Below are positions 1-9,061 of a stretch of 64,000 bases of DNA, one piece after another. The notes beneath the pieces are model-generated. The model did not search any database. It saw nothing but the letters and a program-made list of their open reading frames with translations, and had not been told where the DNA came from. The stretch lies in the NCBI GenBank assembly GCA_016713275.1, contig JADJPL010000004.1, positions 505,819 through 569,818 of the forward strand. The letters are read 5' to 3'. The position numbers and the translations under genes are program-made. This stretch comes from Haliscomenobacter sp. (GTDB lineage Bacteria > Bacteroidota > Bacteroidia > Chitinophagales > Saprospiraceae). Every line of letters starts with the position of its first letter. Position 1 is the first letter of the stretch.

Positions 1-315
1 ATCCACGGTAGGGATGATCGTAAGGACGGTATCCAGGCGGGAAATCTCGATCAGTTTTTTGACCGATGGGTGTTCAATTCCTGTCAGCACAAAGGAGCCC
101 AGGTCTTTCCAGATGCGGTCTGCCGTCAGAATGGCACTTAATCCTGACGAATCGACATACTGCACGGCAGAAAGGTCGACGATCAGGTTGTTTATTCCTT
201 CGTTAAAGAGGATGACAAATTCCGATTTGAGATCCGGAGCGACGAGCGAGTTCAGGTTTTCCTCCTGCACGCTAAATACGGTATGCCGCTCCTGTTTGTC
301 CACTGCGTATTTCAT
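1..315 (-). CDS. STAS-domain anti-sigma-factor antagonist-like protein (3' end outside the window)
   Basis: The reverse strand reads open from an ATG at 313-315 to the window edge, giving 105 residues and no stop. The sequence around residues 45-62 (VDLSAVQYVDSSGLSAIL) is the STAS signature. The serine pair in DSSGL is the usual phosphorylation site of SpoIIAA/RsbV-type antagonists. Such proteins bind an anti-sigma factor or a partner-switching kinase in the cytoplasm and release the controlled regulator when dephosphorylated. No partner gene is visible because the gene runs off the window. The product could equally be a stand-alone STAS protein of Bacteroidota, often encoded near ribonuclease Z. 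Family assignment is firm; the regulated target is unknown. Confidence 0.85.
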   Translation of the reverse strand, partial: MKYAVDKQERHTVFSVQEENLNSLVAPDLKSEFVILFNEGINNLIVDLSAVQYVDSSGLSAILTADRIWKDLGSFVLTGIEHPSVKKLIEISRLDTVLTIIPTVD

Positions 316-613
316 AACCTGTTTATTAATAGGACCCGGCTTTTGAAGAAGCCGCCGTCCTGAAAGCGCAAAAATATCAAATCTCCGGATGCAAATCTAA
401 AAAACCCTGGCAAGGTTGTTGCTATTGTGTTAAAATATCTTCCCGGAGGAACCATGCCTTGCAGATCCGCATTATTTGGTTTAGATTTTCCAGGAAATTG
501 GAGCGGTAAATGTGTCCTGCCGCTAAACTTAGCAGGAATTTTGTTTGTATTGTAACCTAAACTCCGTTATTATTGTTAGGCATAGCATAACCACGAACCA
601 GAAAGGAGTACGT

Positions 614-3159
614 ATGAACAATAGACGATTTTCACCAAAAGTCAAGCAGGTCATCGCCAAAAGCCGGGAGGAAGCGGTCCGGCTAGGCCACGATTTCATC
701 GGCACCGAGCACCTGATGCTCGGCATCGTCGCAGAGAAGGAAAGCCTGGCCGTCAAGGTGCTTGAATCCCTGGATGTCGACTCGGCCGAGCTCCGCCAAT
801 TGCTAGAGGAATCGGTGCAGAAAATCCCTGCCGCCGGCGCCAGCCTGAATGTGGGCACCCTTCCACTGAATAAACAAGCCGAAAAGGTGCTCAAAGTGAC
901 CTTCCTGGAGGCCAAGATGCTGAAAAGTGAAGAGATCAGCCCCGAGCACCTGTTGCTTTCTATCCTGAAGCACAAGGAAAATCCGGCTTCCAAGATTCTG
1001 CACCAGTTTGACATCGACTACGATATTTTCAAAGCGGAACTGGAGTACGTGCGCCAGGAACAGGATTTCACGTCCATCGAACCCTTCAATCAGGCGCCTT
1101 CCGATTCGGAAGATCCCTACGAGGAGGACGAGCAGTCCAGAGGCTTCCAGCAGCGTAAAGGGAATACCAAATCCCGCACGCCGGTGCTGGATAACTTCGG
1201 AAGGGACATTACCAAACTGGCCGAAGAAGGCCGCCTGGACCCGATCATCGGGCGGGAAAACGAGATCGAGCGCGTGTCCCAGATCCTGAGCCGCCGCAAA
1301 AGAACAACCCCATCCTGATCGGCGAACCCGGCGTTGGGAAAACGGCGATCGTCGAAGGCCTGGCGTTGCGGATCATGCAGCGCAAGGTGTCCCGTACGCT
1401 GTTCAACAAGCGCATTGTGATGCTCGACCTCGCCGCCCTTGTGGCCGGCACCAAGTACCGCGGTCAGTTTGAAGAGCGCATGAAAGCGATCATGAACGAG
1501 CTGGAAAAATCCCGCTATGTGATCCTGTTTATCGACGAGATCCACACGATCGTCGGCGCCGGCGGCGCTACCGGTTCCCTGGATGCGTCCAATATCTTCA
1601 AACCGGCGCTTGCCCGGGGCGAGTTGCAGTGCATCGGCGCTTCTACGCTCGACGAATACCGCCAGCATATAGAGAAAGACGGCGCCCTCGACCGCCGCTT
1701 CCAGAAAGTCATGGTCGATCCGCCTTCTGCCGAAGAAGCGATCAATATCCTGCACAACATCAAGAGCAAATACGAGGAATTCCACAACGTGACGTATTCC
1801 GACGATGCGATCAAGGCCTGCGTTAAGCTCAGCGACCGCTACGTCACCGACCGCTTCCTCCCCGATAAGGCCATCGACGTGCTGGACGAAGTGGGCGCCC
1901 GGGTGCACCTCAAAAACATCCACGTGCCCAAGCATATCGAAGAGCTCGAAAAACAGATCGAAGACCTGAAGGAGCTCAAAAACCAGGCGGTGAAGAGCCA
2001 GCAGTACGAAAAAGCTGCCGATCTGCGCGACCGCGAGAGCAAGCTGCTGCGCCAGCTGGAGTTTGCCAAATCGCAGTGGGAAGAAGAATCCAAAACCAAA
2101 CGCTACCCGGTGGGCGAAGATGATATCGCCGAGGTGGTGTCTATGATGACCGGCATCCCCGTCAAACGGGTAGCTCAAAGCGAAAGCAGGAAACTGATCG
2201 GAATGGAAAAAGACCTTCAGGAGGTCATCATCGGCCAAAATGAAGCGATCCAGAAGATCACTAAAGCCATCCTGCGCAACCGGGTGGGCCTGAAGGACCC
2301 CACCAAACCCATCGGGTCGTTTATTTTCCTTGGGCCAACCGGCGTCGGAAAAACCGAGCTGGCCAAAGCCCTCGCCCGCTACCTGTTCGACTCCGACGAC
2401 GCCCTCGTGCGCATCGACATGAGCGAGTACATGGAAAAATTCTCCGTGAGCCGCCTCATAGGCGCGCCTCCAGGATACGTTGGCTATGAAGAAGGCGGGC
2501 AGCTCACCGAGAAAGTGCGCCGCAAGCCTTATTCGGTGGTCCTTCTGGATGAGATTGAAAAAGCGCACCCCGATGTCTACAACATCCTGCTGCAGGTACT
2601 GGACGATGGACAGCTCACGGACGGGTTGGGGAGAAGGGTCGACTTCAAGAACACCCTCGTCATCATGACGTCCAACATCGGCGTACGCCAACTCAAAGAT
2701 TTTGGTCAAGGCGTGGGCTTTGCCACCAAAGCCCGTCAGGAACAAGCCGACGATTTTTCGCGCTCGGTGATCCAGAACGCGCTCAAGCGCACCTTCGCTC
2801 CGGAATTTCTCAACCGGATCGACGATGTGGTGATTTTCAACCAGCTTGGCCAGGAAGAGATCTTCCGGATTATCGATATCACCCTCAAGGATCTGCGCAA
2901 GCGCCTGGAGGGGATGAACTTCACGCTGTCGCTGTCGCAGGAAGCCAAACGCTTCGTAGCCGACAAAGGATACGACCCGCAGTTCGGCGCGCGGCCTTTG
3001 CACCGGGCCATCCAGAAATACCTGGAAGACCCTCTGGCGGAATTTATCCTCAACGAAAACCCTGCCGAGGGAAGCGCGCTCGAAGCCATCATGGCCGATG
3101 AAGGGGAAGGATTGCGCATCACCCTCGTAAAAGAAGTCAACACGGACGTGCAAGAATAA
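614..3159 (+). CDS. clpC: ATP-dependent Clp protease ATP-binding subunit ClpC (one-base frameshift)
   Basis: Hsp100 AAA+ unfoldase that feeds substrates to ClpP. AAAGGAG at 602-608 supports the ATG at 614. Two Clp_N repeats occupy about residues 1-140. D1 has Walker A GEPGVGKT (nt 1321-1344) and Walker B LFIDEIH. A UVR/coiled middle domain (EKAADLRDRESKLL) marks ClpC rather than ClpA or ClpB. D2 has GPTGVGKTELAKAL and LLDEIEKAHPD. The restored product is about 848 residues, normal for the family. The frame breaks near 1302-1306: CGCCGCAAAAGAAC lacks one A, so translation stops at 1316-1318 before Walker A, while the second frame continues intact to 3159. A missing base in an A-run is the likeliest reason. 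A rho-independent terminator follows at 3183. Confidence 0.93.
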
Positions 3160-3182
3160 AAATTCTTCTTAATTTTGTTTCA

Positions 3183-3216
3183 AAGTACATCTGCCTGCGT
3201 AGATGTACTTTTTTTT
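3183..3216 (+). terminator. Rho-independent terminator after clpC
   Basis: Perfect 10-bp stem AAGTACATCT (3183-3192) with AGATGTACTT (3201-3210), an 8-nt loop, then a run of eight T that begins inside the stem. It separates clpC from infC. Confidence 0.85.
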
Positions 3217-3239
3217 GTGTTATTTTATGGCCCAATTAT

Positions 3240-3863
3240 TTGTTCATTAAATTACCTTCATTTGGCAAAGAGACAATCGAATTCGCCTTCCCAGAACTCC
3301 AAAATGCGGCGCCCCAATTTCGCATGAACGAAATGATCCGCATCCCTCAGGTCCGCCTGGTAGGCGACAATATGGAGGAGCTCAGTGCCGCCGCAGGGCA
3401 GGAAATTAAATCCGGCGAAGTGTACTACACCCGGGATCTGCTCCATTGGGCAGAAAAACTAGCCCTCGACCTCGTGGAGATCTCCCCGAACGCCGTGCCG
3501 CCTGTCGTCCGCATCACCGATTTTAACAAATTCCTTTACGAGAAAAAGAAAAAGGAAAAAGAAATCAAGGCCAAAGCGGCAAAAACCGTCATCAAGGAAA
3601 TTCGGTTTGGTCCAAATACCGACGACCACGACTTTGAATTCAAAGTCCGCCACGCCAAAACCTTTCTCGACGAAGGGGCCAAAGTCAAAGCCTATGTCAA
3701 CTTCCGGGGAAGAACCATTGTATTTAAAGACCGGGGAGAGCTGCTGCTGCTGCGCTTTCTAAAAGAACTGGAGGAATTTGGCGCCCCGGAATCCCTTCCC
3801 AAACTCGAAGGCAGGCGGATGATCGTCATGGTGTCGCCTAAAAAGGTGGCCAAAAAGAAATAA
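3240..3863 (+). CDS. infC: Translation initiation factor IF-3
   Basis: IF-3 binds the 30S subunit and monitors start-codon/initiator-tRNA pairing. The N-domain core is seen as IRIPQVRLVGDN, then ALDLVEISPNAVPPVVRI and DFNKFLYEKKKKEKE. The C-domain reads KEIRFGPNTDDHDFEFK and continues to the lysine-rich tail MVSPKKVAKKK. Placing the start is difficult. The frame opens with TTG at 3240, and the first in-frame ATG (3324) would leave only the family core. The extra N-terminal residues are typical of Bacteroidota IF-3, so a non-AUG start (TTG 3240 or ATT 3246) is plausible, as is known for autoregulated infC elsewhere. It heads the conserved infC-rpmI-rplT set. Confidence 0.93.
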   Translation: MFIKLPSFGKETIEFAFPELQNAAPQFRMNEMIRIPQVRLVGDNMEELSAAAGQEIKSGEVYYTRDLLHWAEKLALDLVEISPNAVPPVVRITDFNKFLYEKKKKEKEIKAKAAKTVIKEIRFGPNTDDHDFEFKVRHAKTFLDEGAKVKAYVNFRGRTIVFKDRGELLLLRFLKELEEFGAPESLPKLEGRRMIVMVSPKKVAKKK

Positions 3864-3934
3864 AGCGGCGTTCCCTGCTGCCTGCTTTTTTTGGGGAATT
3901 CCTCATTTTTTTTTCCTGGTTAAAAGGTTATGTG

Positions 3935-3942
3935 TATCTTTG
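3935..3942 (+). promoter_or_regulatory. Candidate -7 element ahead of rpmI
   Basis: TATCTTTG fits the Bacteroidota TAnnTTTG -7 box and lies 23 nt before the rpmI start. No clean TTG -33 box lies at the expected distance, so this is a weak call. Confidence 0.3.
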
Positions 3943-3964
3943 CAAACCTTTAAACAAGTGACTT

Positions 3965-4162
3965 ATGCCAAAGATGAAAACGCACTCCAGCGCGAAGAAA
4001 CGTTTCAAGCTGACTGGATCCGGAAAAGTAAAGCGTTTCCATGCCAACACCTCGCACCGCCTCTGGAGCAAAGGCCGCAAAGCCAAGCTTCGGAACCGCG
4101 ATGCCGCGGTCGTATGTGAAGCGGAAGAAAAACGCGTCAAGCGCATGCTTGCCGTTGGGTAA
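3965..4162 (+). CDS. rpmI: 50S ribosomal protein L35
   Basis: The 65-residue basic protein begins MPKMKTHSSAKKRFKLTGSG, the invariant L35 opening, and has the family's usual length. It sits in the large subunit near the exit-tunnel side of 23S rRNA. The start is unambiguous. It lies between infC and rplT in the arrangement conserved across bacteria, with 101 nt after infC and 76 nt before rplT. Confidence 0.97.
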   Translation: MPKMKTHSSAKKRFKLTGSGKVKRFHANTSHRLWSKGRKAKLRNRDAAVVCEAEEKRVKRMLAVG

Positions 4163-4238
4163 CCTTTTTTTTAACGAGAACACTGGTCCAAAGCACCCCG
4201 CAACGGGGGTCCCGGTGTTGCACTAAAAACAACGTATA

Positions 4239-4583
4239 ATGCCACGTTCTGTGAACTCGGTTGCGTCCAGAAAGCGACGCAAAAAAATCCTAAAAGCATC
4301 CCGCGGTTTCTTCGGCGCCCGCCGGAATGTGCTCACGGCTGCAAAAAATACGCTCGACAAGGGTTGGGGGTATGCGTTCCGCGACCGCCGCGCCAAAAAA
4401 CGGGCCTACCGCCGCCTTTGGATCGCCAGGATCAACGCCGGCGCCCGTACGCACGGGATTTCTTATTCCCGCCTGATGCACCATTTAAGCGAAAACGACA
4501 TCCAGCTGAACCGCAAAGTTCTGGCCGACTTGGCGCTGAACCACCCGGAAGCGTTCCAATCGGTCGTGGAGTCTGTAAAATAA
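4239..4583 (+). CDS. rplT: 50S ribosomal protein L20
   Basis: The 114-residue protein starts MPRSVNSVASRKRRKKILK and contains GFFGARRNVLTAAKN and AYRRLWIARINAGAR, all diagnostic of L20. L20 binds 23S rRNA early in large-subunit assembly, and in several bacteria it represses translation of this same operon through the infC-rpmI leader. I see no obvious rRNA-mimic structure here. The gene ends the operon. An inverted-repeat element with a strong internal hairpin begins 22 nt after the stop and could terminate transcription. Confidence 0.97.
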   Translation: MPRSVNSVASRKRRKKILKASRGFFGARRNVLTAAKNTLDKGWGYAFRDRRAKKRAYRRLWIARINAGARTHGISYSRLMHHLSENDIQLNRKVLADLALNHPEAFQSVVESVK

Positions 4584-4605
4584 CCCGGCCTTCTTGCCGT
4601 CCGAG

Positions 4606-4743
4606 AGAGGTTAGGACGGTCTCAATAGACCTTGCTTTGCTCCCGGCGTGAACTTTTAGGTTCTTTTTTCAATTCTTTTAAAAAAGAACCTATTTTTTTG
4701 CAGCCAGGGGTAAAAACCGTCTATTGAGACCACCCTAACCTCT
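4606..4743. repeat. Short inverted-repeat (MITE-like) element, variant ends
   Basis: Ends AGAGGTTAGG (4606-4615) and CCTAACCTCT (4734-4743) are perfect inverted repeats, followed inward by GGTCTCAATAGAC (4618-4630) and its complement. The interior (CTCCCGGCGTGAACTTTTA, then TTTTTTTGCAGCC) matches the elements at 7097, 34936 and 39763, so this belongs to the same dispersed family with different outermost bases. There is no coding capacity. Confidence 0.7.
4658..4691 (+). terminator. Hairpin inside the inverted-repeat element, possible rplT terminator
   Basis: AGGTTCTTTTTT (4658-4669) pairs perfectly with AAAAAAGAACCT (4680-4691) and is followed by ATTTTTTT. It could end infC-rpmI-rplT transcripts. 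Confidence 0.45.
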
Positions 4744-4828
4744 TCGTTTTTGGGGCAAACACACAAATTTCTTCTTTTCCGCGCACCAAGTCAGGTACCT
4801 TTTGGCGTTTGAACAAAAACGGCCTGCC

Positions 4829-5323
4829 ATGTTGGGAACCTTACGTGTCGCGATGATTGCCCCGCTTTTTCTGCTGCCTCCGGCGTTTCTGCCTGTTTCA
4901 ACGCCTTCCGCAAAGCCAGACCCAAGCGCTTTTGAGGTCCAGATGCTGGCGGAAGTCAATCAACTGCGCCAATCCGGGTGCCGGTGCGGAGACAAGCACT
5001 ATCCTCCTGTCCCTGCGTTGACTTGGGATGCCCGCCTGGCCAAAGCAGCCAAAATGCACGCTGCCGATATGAGCGCCAGCAACCGCATGTCGCATACCGG
5101 ATCGAATGGCAGCACCATGGGCCAAAGAGCCCGCAAAGCAGGCTACATCTGGAGCATGGTAGGGGAAAACGTCGCCTGGGGGTATTCCGATATTCCCAGC
5201 GTGGTGGATGGATGGAAAAACAGCCCCGGCCACTGCAGCAACATGATGACGAAAGGATATGTCCACCTGGGCGCGGCCCGCAGTGGGACCTACTGGGTAC
5301 AGGATTTTGGCGCTCCCAGGTAA
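4829..5323 (+). CDS. Secreted CAP-superfamily (SCP/PR-1-like) protein
   Basis: The ATG at 4829 gives 164 residues with a signal peptide (hydrophobic APLFLLPPAFLPV, then small residues). The upstream TTG at 4802 would spoil that signal. The CAP fold shows as MLAEVNQLRQ, KMHAADMSASNRMSHTGSNG (conserved His), MVGENVAWGYSDIPSVVDGW, then NSPGHCSNMM and a terminal WVQDFG. In bacteria such YkwD-like proteins are extracellular and their biochemical role is mostly unknown; the conserved His/Glu set can bind metal. Two cysteines near CRCG and one in GHCSN may form disulfides. The neighbours give no functional link. Confidence 0.85.
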   Translation: MLGTLRVAMIAPLFLLPPAFLPVSTPSAKPDPSAFEVQMLAEVNQLRQSGCRCGDKHYPPVPALTWDARLAKAAKMHAADMSASNRMSHTGSNGSTMGQRARKAGYIWSMVGENVAWGYSDIPSVVDGWKNSPGHCSNMMTKGYVHLGAARSGTYWVQDFGAPR

Positions 5324-5411
5324 ACTATTCCGGAAACTGCCGTACCTTTAATTTACTATATGGCCCTCCGGACGCTGCCCGTTTCTCCACAAGACCAAAA
5401 CGAACCATGCT

Positions 5412-7046
5412 ATGCTAGATAAAGAACCCTTATTCGATCTGCTCCGAACCAACTCCGTATCGAAATACCTCGTACGCCGGAGCAGGAACCGGTACGTCAG
5501 CCTTCTGCGAGAGCTGTTAAACGAACTGGGGTACGGCAAAGAACTCAACTGGTCCCGCCTGGGCGCCGATACGTTTTTTGGAGAAGAAACGGCTGCAGCG
5601 CTGCGGAGTTTCGCCTCCCGCAACCGCATGCAAAACGACGGGTTGACTGCCACCCCGGAAATGGTCATCCGGATGCTGATGCGCTTCGACGCCGTCGACG
5701 GGCTGAAACTGCTGCAGCGGTCCCAGCAGAACCAACAACTCGGGCTGGCGTTTAACCTGGCCGATCCCAATAACTTTGGCGCCCAGCAACTCCGCCTGCT
5801 TCTGGAAAACCTGGGCATCTACGAAGAGCGCCTGCAAAACGGCCTGCGCGCCTACGCCCAACAAAAGGGCATGTACAACGACGGGAAGCAAATGACCGAC
5901 CCCCTCGCCCGAGCCCTCGTTGCCGATTTGCTTCCGGGATATGGCCCGGAATTTGTTCTTCCCGCCAACGATATCGTTTCGACCCCGGTTACGCCGCTTC
6001 CCTCTACCCCCAGCGGCGCCCTGGAGATCGTGGTTTCAACCAATACCGTCATGGTCAGCGACGGATTAAAACAGATCCAGTTCAGACGGCACACGCCTGC
6101 CGGCGTTTCTACCCCTGGATACCTTTCTATTGAAAAGTTCGTACTGGCAAACCAGGACAAACTCCACGATCTGAACCTCACCCAAAGCGCCCTGGCCATT
6201 ATCACCGCCGTCGCACAGAACGAAGGACACCTCGACGGAATCAACACCTACGACCAGGGGTATCTCAGCTTCGGCGTGTACCAGTGGACGCTGGGAAAAG
6301 CGGAAAAAGGCGGCGAATTGCCCGCCCTCCTGAAAAAGATAAAAACCCTCTATCCGGCCACCTTTAAGGCTTTTTTTACCGACTACGGATTGGACGTCAG
6401 CGAAGATACCAACACCACCTACGGGTTCCTTACCTACAACAATGAACTGGTCAGCGCGGCATACCTCAAAGATCAGTTCCGGGAACCAACCTGGGCGTTT
6501 CGGTTCTGGAGAGCCGGCCAGGAAGCCAATGTTCAGGCGGTTCAGGTCGAACACGCTATCAGCCGGCTGAACAATTTTTACTGGAAGCCCAATTACGCCG
6601 CCCTGGGATTTACCTTGAACCAGGTGATCACCTCCTCCTACGGGGTGGCGCTGCTATTGGACAACCACGTGAACCGGCCGGCTTGGGTGGCTAAATGCGT
6701 TACCCAGGCCATGACCGATACCGGGCTGACCACCAACCCCGATCTCTGGACCGATGCGGAGGAACAGCGGCTGATCCAGGCTTATCTGGCCATCCGGGAG
6801 GTTTACCGGGAGGAACCCTACCAGGCGATGTCGGAGTCGCGCCGCAGAGCAGATAAGATTTACAACAAGGTTCGGGAGGGCAAATTATCCGACCGCCGGG
6901 GGTCCTTCCAGATGCGGGAAGTCGCGCTGCGCTCCTACAACTATCCGGAAGCGTACGACGCGCTGGTGGCCAAAACGCCCAATGCCGTGCCTCCACCAGT
7001 CTTTTACGACCCCAAAGATTATCCGGATATCGAAATGGAGGATTGA
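5412..7046 (+). CDS. Predicted peptidoglycan hydrolase with tandem peptidoglycan-binding-like repeats
   Basis: 544 residues, no signal peptide. The N-terminal 180 residues contain two similar helical units (LLRELLNELGYGKELNW followed by FFGEETAAALRSFASRNRM; LRLLLENLGIYEERL followed by LRAYAQQKGMYNDG), which resemble PG_binding_1 folds. From about residue 270 the segment AVAQNEGHLDGINTYDQGYL, then SFGVYQWT, looks like a lysozyme-superfamily active site, with the Glu of NEG as the candidate acid. Proteins of this layout occur as phage- or contractile-system-linked endolysins and as stand-alone wall enzymes. No tail genes are nearby. The hydrolase function is inferred from motifs only. Confidence 0.55.
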   Translation: MLDKEPLFDLLRTNSVSKYLVRRSRNRYVSLLRELLNELGYGKELNWSRLGADTFFGEETAAALRSFASRNRMQNDGLTATPEMVIRMLMRFDAVDGLKLLQRSQQNQQLGLAFNLADPNNFGAQQLRLLLENLGIYEERLQNGLRAYAQQKGMYNDGKQMTDPLARALVADLLPGYGPEFVLPANDIVSTPVTPLPSTPSGALEIVVSTNTVMVSDGLKQIQFRRHTPAGVSTPGYLSIEKFVLANQDKLHDLNLTQSALAIITAVAQNEGHLDGINTYDQGYLSFGVYQWTLGKAEKGGELPALLKKIKTLYPATFKAFFTDYGLDVSEDTNTTYGFLTYNNELVSAAYLKDQFREPTWAFRFWRAGQEANVQAVQVEHAISRLNNFYWKPNYAALGFTLNQVITSSYGVALLLDNHVNRPAWVAKCVTQAMTDTGLTTNPDLWTDAEEQRLIQAYLAIREVYREEPYQAMSESRRRADKIYNKVREGKLSDRRGSFQMREVALRSYNYPEAYDALVAKTPNAVPPPVFYDPKDYPDIEMED

Positions 7047-7252
7047 CCGGGGCTGTCTAAAAGATTCTTCTTGCTCTTAGTAGCAAAAAACAGTTTGGGG
7101 CTGTCTCAAAAGACCGTTCTTTGCCTCCGGCATGAAATTTTATTTTCTTTTTTCAATTTCAACAAAAATTGCTTTGCAATTTTTTGTTGAAATTGAAAAA
7201 AGAAAATATTTTTTTGCTGCCTTGGGCAAAACCCGTCTTTTAGACAGCCCGG
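7047..7252. repeat. Composite (nested) inverted-repeat MITE-like element
   Basis: The outer arm CCGGGGCTGTCTAAAAGA (7047-7064) is inverted at 7236-7252 with one base difference. Inside it a second left end, GGGGCTGTCTCAAAAGACC, begins at 7097. The centre (about 7143-7206) is a long A/T-rich hairpin in which TTTTCTTTTTTCAATTTCAA pairs with its complement. This looks like one element carrying two left ends, through insertion or partial duplication. It fills the convergent gap between the hydrolase (+) and the secreted unknown (-). Confidence 0.7.
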
Positions 7253-7274
7253 ACTGACCCCATTTTAGTGCTCC

Positions 7275-8507
7275 TTATTTTACGCTGAATTGCCGGATCA
7301 GTACAGCCCCATTCTGGGTAAGATCGGCATTCAGCACCAAAATGTGCTCTTTCACCCCGTCGTCGATGGAAATGGCTACGGTATTGGGAACGATGGTTCC
7401 GATATCTTCGGCGAACAGCACCAGCAGGTTGAATTCCTGTTGTAGTTTGACCTGGACGGAAGCCTTTCCCTTGGTGATCCGGAACCGGTGGGCAATGCGT
7501 TTTCCGTTCAAAAAAAGCGAAATGATGTCTCCGTCTTCTGTTCCGTTGTCCCACACTTTGATTTTGAGGTCGGGCCGGTAGACGTCGATCTGCCGTTCAA
7601 TTTTAGTTTCCCTGGCAGGGCCGCTCAGGCTGTCGGCAGGCAGCGGGGTGGAAACCAAAACGGAGTCGGCGTGGGCCAAAACAGGCTTTTCCAGATACAA
7701 CCTGCCGGGCGCGCAAGGGCCGTTTGCAGGCGTGCGCCCCTCGATAAATCCATTCCAATCGCCTTCCATCACGTAGCGGGACCCCTCGCGGCGAAGCCGG
7801 AGGTGCGCGTTCTTGATACACCATTTCCAATTGGCCGAGGTTTTGCGGATAACGGCCGATTCCCGGAACTCCAGGATGCTGTCTGCCGGAGAGAAGGTCC
7901 AGGTCAGGCTGTGAAAAGCCTGGCCTCCGTTGGATTCGGACACAATGCTGGAGGTTCCCTTGCCCTCTGCTTCCAAGCCGGCCTCAAAGTAAAACCCATA
8001 GTCGCGGTCGGACTGAGACAGGTGGCCCGTCCAAAGGCCCTCCATTGAAAATGGGGCTTCTGCAGCCGGCGCCACGGGGAGTTCCGCGCCCAGCGGATTA
8101 AGGGCCGCCATTCCCGAAGGGCAGGATTCGGCCTTCCAGGGGCCGGAAAGCGTCCATGCCGCAGTGGGATCTGCGGATTTCCGAAGGGTAAAGTATTTCA
8201 GGCACCAGCGTTCGTCCTTGGGTTCGAGTTGCTCGATTTCCTGGATCAGCAAGGTTTGACCATCCCAACGGCCGGCGATGGAAAATCGGCCGGATTTTTT
8301 ACCGGGGCTGGTGGATACGGATTGTCCCGTAACGAGATCGCCGTCCTGACGCAGATGAATCGCCAGGCGGAAGGTATCCCGGCTTCCCGTTTGGGTAAGC
8401 ATGCCTTCCCAATGTTCCGGCATAAGCGGCTGCCCGAAAAGGGATACGGGCCAGAATAGCGTTCCCAGCAGAGCAAACCCAACGATCCGAAAAAGCAGTG
8501 CCGTCAT
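7275..8507 (-). CDS. Secreted protein of unknown function
   Basis: 410 residues with a clear signal peptide (LLFRIVGFALLGTLFWPVSLFGQ). Two similar beta-rich segments follow (HWEGMLTQTGSRDTFRLAIH and GLWTGHLSQSDRDYGFYFEA). Each begins with a tryptophan-glycine motif and ends near a YVMEGDWNG or TLSGPWK strand, suggesting tandem lipocalin-like or avidin-like barrels. The C-terminal 100 residues (LKIKVWDNGTEDGDIISLFL to GAVLIRQFSVK) form another beta domain, common at the ends of secreted Bacteroidota proteins. I do not recognise an enzyme motif. No operon partner: the gene is convergent with the hydrolase and divergent from hpf. Confidence 0.6.
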   Translation of the reverse strand: MTALLFRIVGFALLGTLFWPVSLFGQPLMPEHWEGMLTQTGSRDTFRLAIHLRQDGDLVTGQSVSTSPGKKSGRFSIAGRWDGQTLLIQEIEQLEPKDERWCLKYFTLRKSADPTAAWTLSGPWKAESCPSGMAALNPLGAELPVAPAAEAPFSMEGLWTGHLSQSDRDYGFYFEAGLEAEGKGTSSIVSESNGGQAFHSLTWTFSPADSILEFRESAVIRKTSANWKWCIKNAHLRLRREGSRYVMEGDWNGFIEGRTPANGPCAPGRLYLEKPVLAHADSVLVSTPLPADSLSGPARETKIERQIDVYRPDLKIKVWDNGTEDGDIISLFLNGKRIAHRFRITKGKASVQVKLQQEFNLLVLFAEDIGTIVPNTVAISIDDGVKEHILVLNADLTQNGAVLIRQFSVK

Positions 8508-8735
8508 CCTCCTTATATTTTTCGCTGATGAAAATCATATCCATCGGTTGATATGGGTCAGAGGTTTTTATGCCAGGAAAAATTATCTTGAAGGTATCTG
8601 AGAGAAATGCATTGCCAACCAAATCCATAACGCCAAAAATCCTCCAACCATTTCCTATGTTTCCAGATTTGTCTTCCTTTTAGACTGTATTTAATCCGCG
8701 TAATACCTATTTGATAACGCAAAAACGACCGGAGT

Positions 8736-9041
8736 ATGAGAATTGATGTGCAGGCTCCTTATTCGATCAGCGAACCGCTCCAGGAATTAATCGAAGAAAA
8801 AGTAAAAAAATTGCTCGTCTTTTATGATCGGATACAAAGCGCAAAAGTTTATTTGCGCGATGAGATCCATCGGACGAACCATAAAGAAACCAGAAAAGTG
8901 GAGATTGAGCTCGCCTTGCCTGGCAGCACGCTGTATGCGGATGCTGCTGCGGAAAATTTTGAAAAAGCGGTTTCCAACGCCGCCGAAAAAATGCGCCGCC
9001 AGATTCGGAAACTAAAGACCCAGCAAAGCGATCTGCACTAA
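8736..9041 (+). CDS. hpf: Ribosome hibernation-promoting factor (short HPF/RaiA family)
   Basis: 101 residues, the length of short HPF. MRIDVQAPYSISEPLQELIE, then VKKLLVFYDRIQSAKVYLRD, matches the beta-alpha-beta-beta-beta-alpha fold that sits in the 30S decoding channel of stationary-phase ribosomes and blocks mRNA and tRNA. A purine-rich GACCGGAG sits just upstream of the ATG. The closing helix LYADAAAENFEKAVSNAAEK, followed by MRRQIRKLKTQ, is typical. It lacks the C-terminal dimerisation domain of long HPF. The gene is monocistronic and convergent with the enoyl-CoA hydratase. Confidence 0.93.
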   Translation: MRIDVQAPYSISEPLQELIEEKVKKLLVFYDRIQSAKVYLRDEIHRTNHKETRKVEIELALPGSTLYADAAAENFEKAVSNAAEKMRRQIRKLKTQQSDLH

Positions 9042-9061
9042 GCAATAGCGCCTAAAGGCCC

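Noticed and set aside
1300..1320. Programmed ribosomal frameshift in clpC
   Set aside because: No slippery heptamer with a downstream structure, clpC is not known to use recoding, and similar homopolymer breaks occur in many other genes of the window.
1117..3153. 678-codon open frame antisense to clpC
   Set aside because: Composition is that of a shadow frame (Phe/Val/Asp-rich, no domains), and the sense strand encodes a fully recognisable ClpC.
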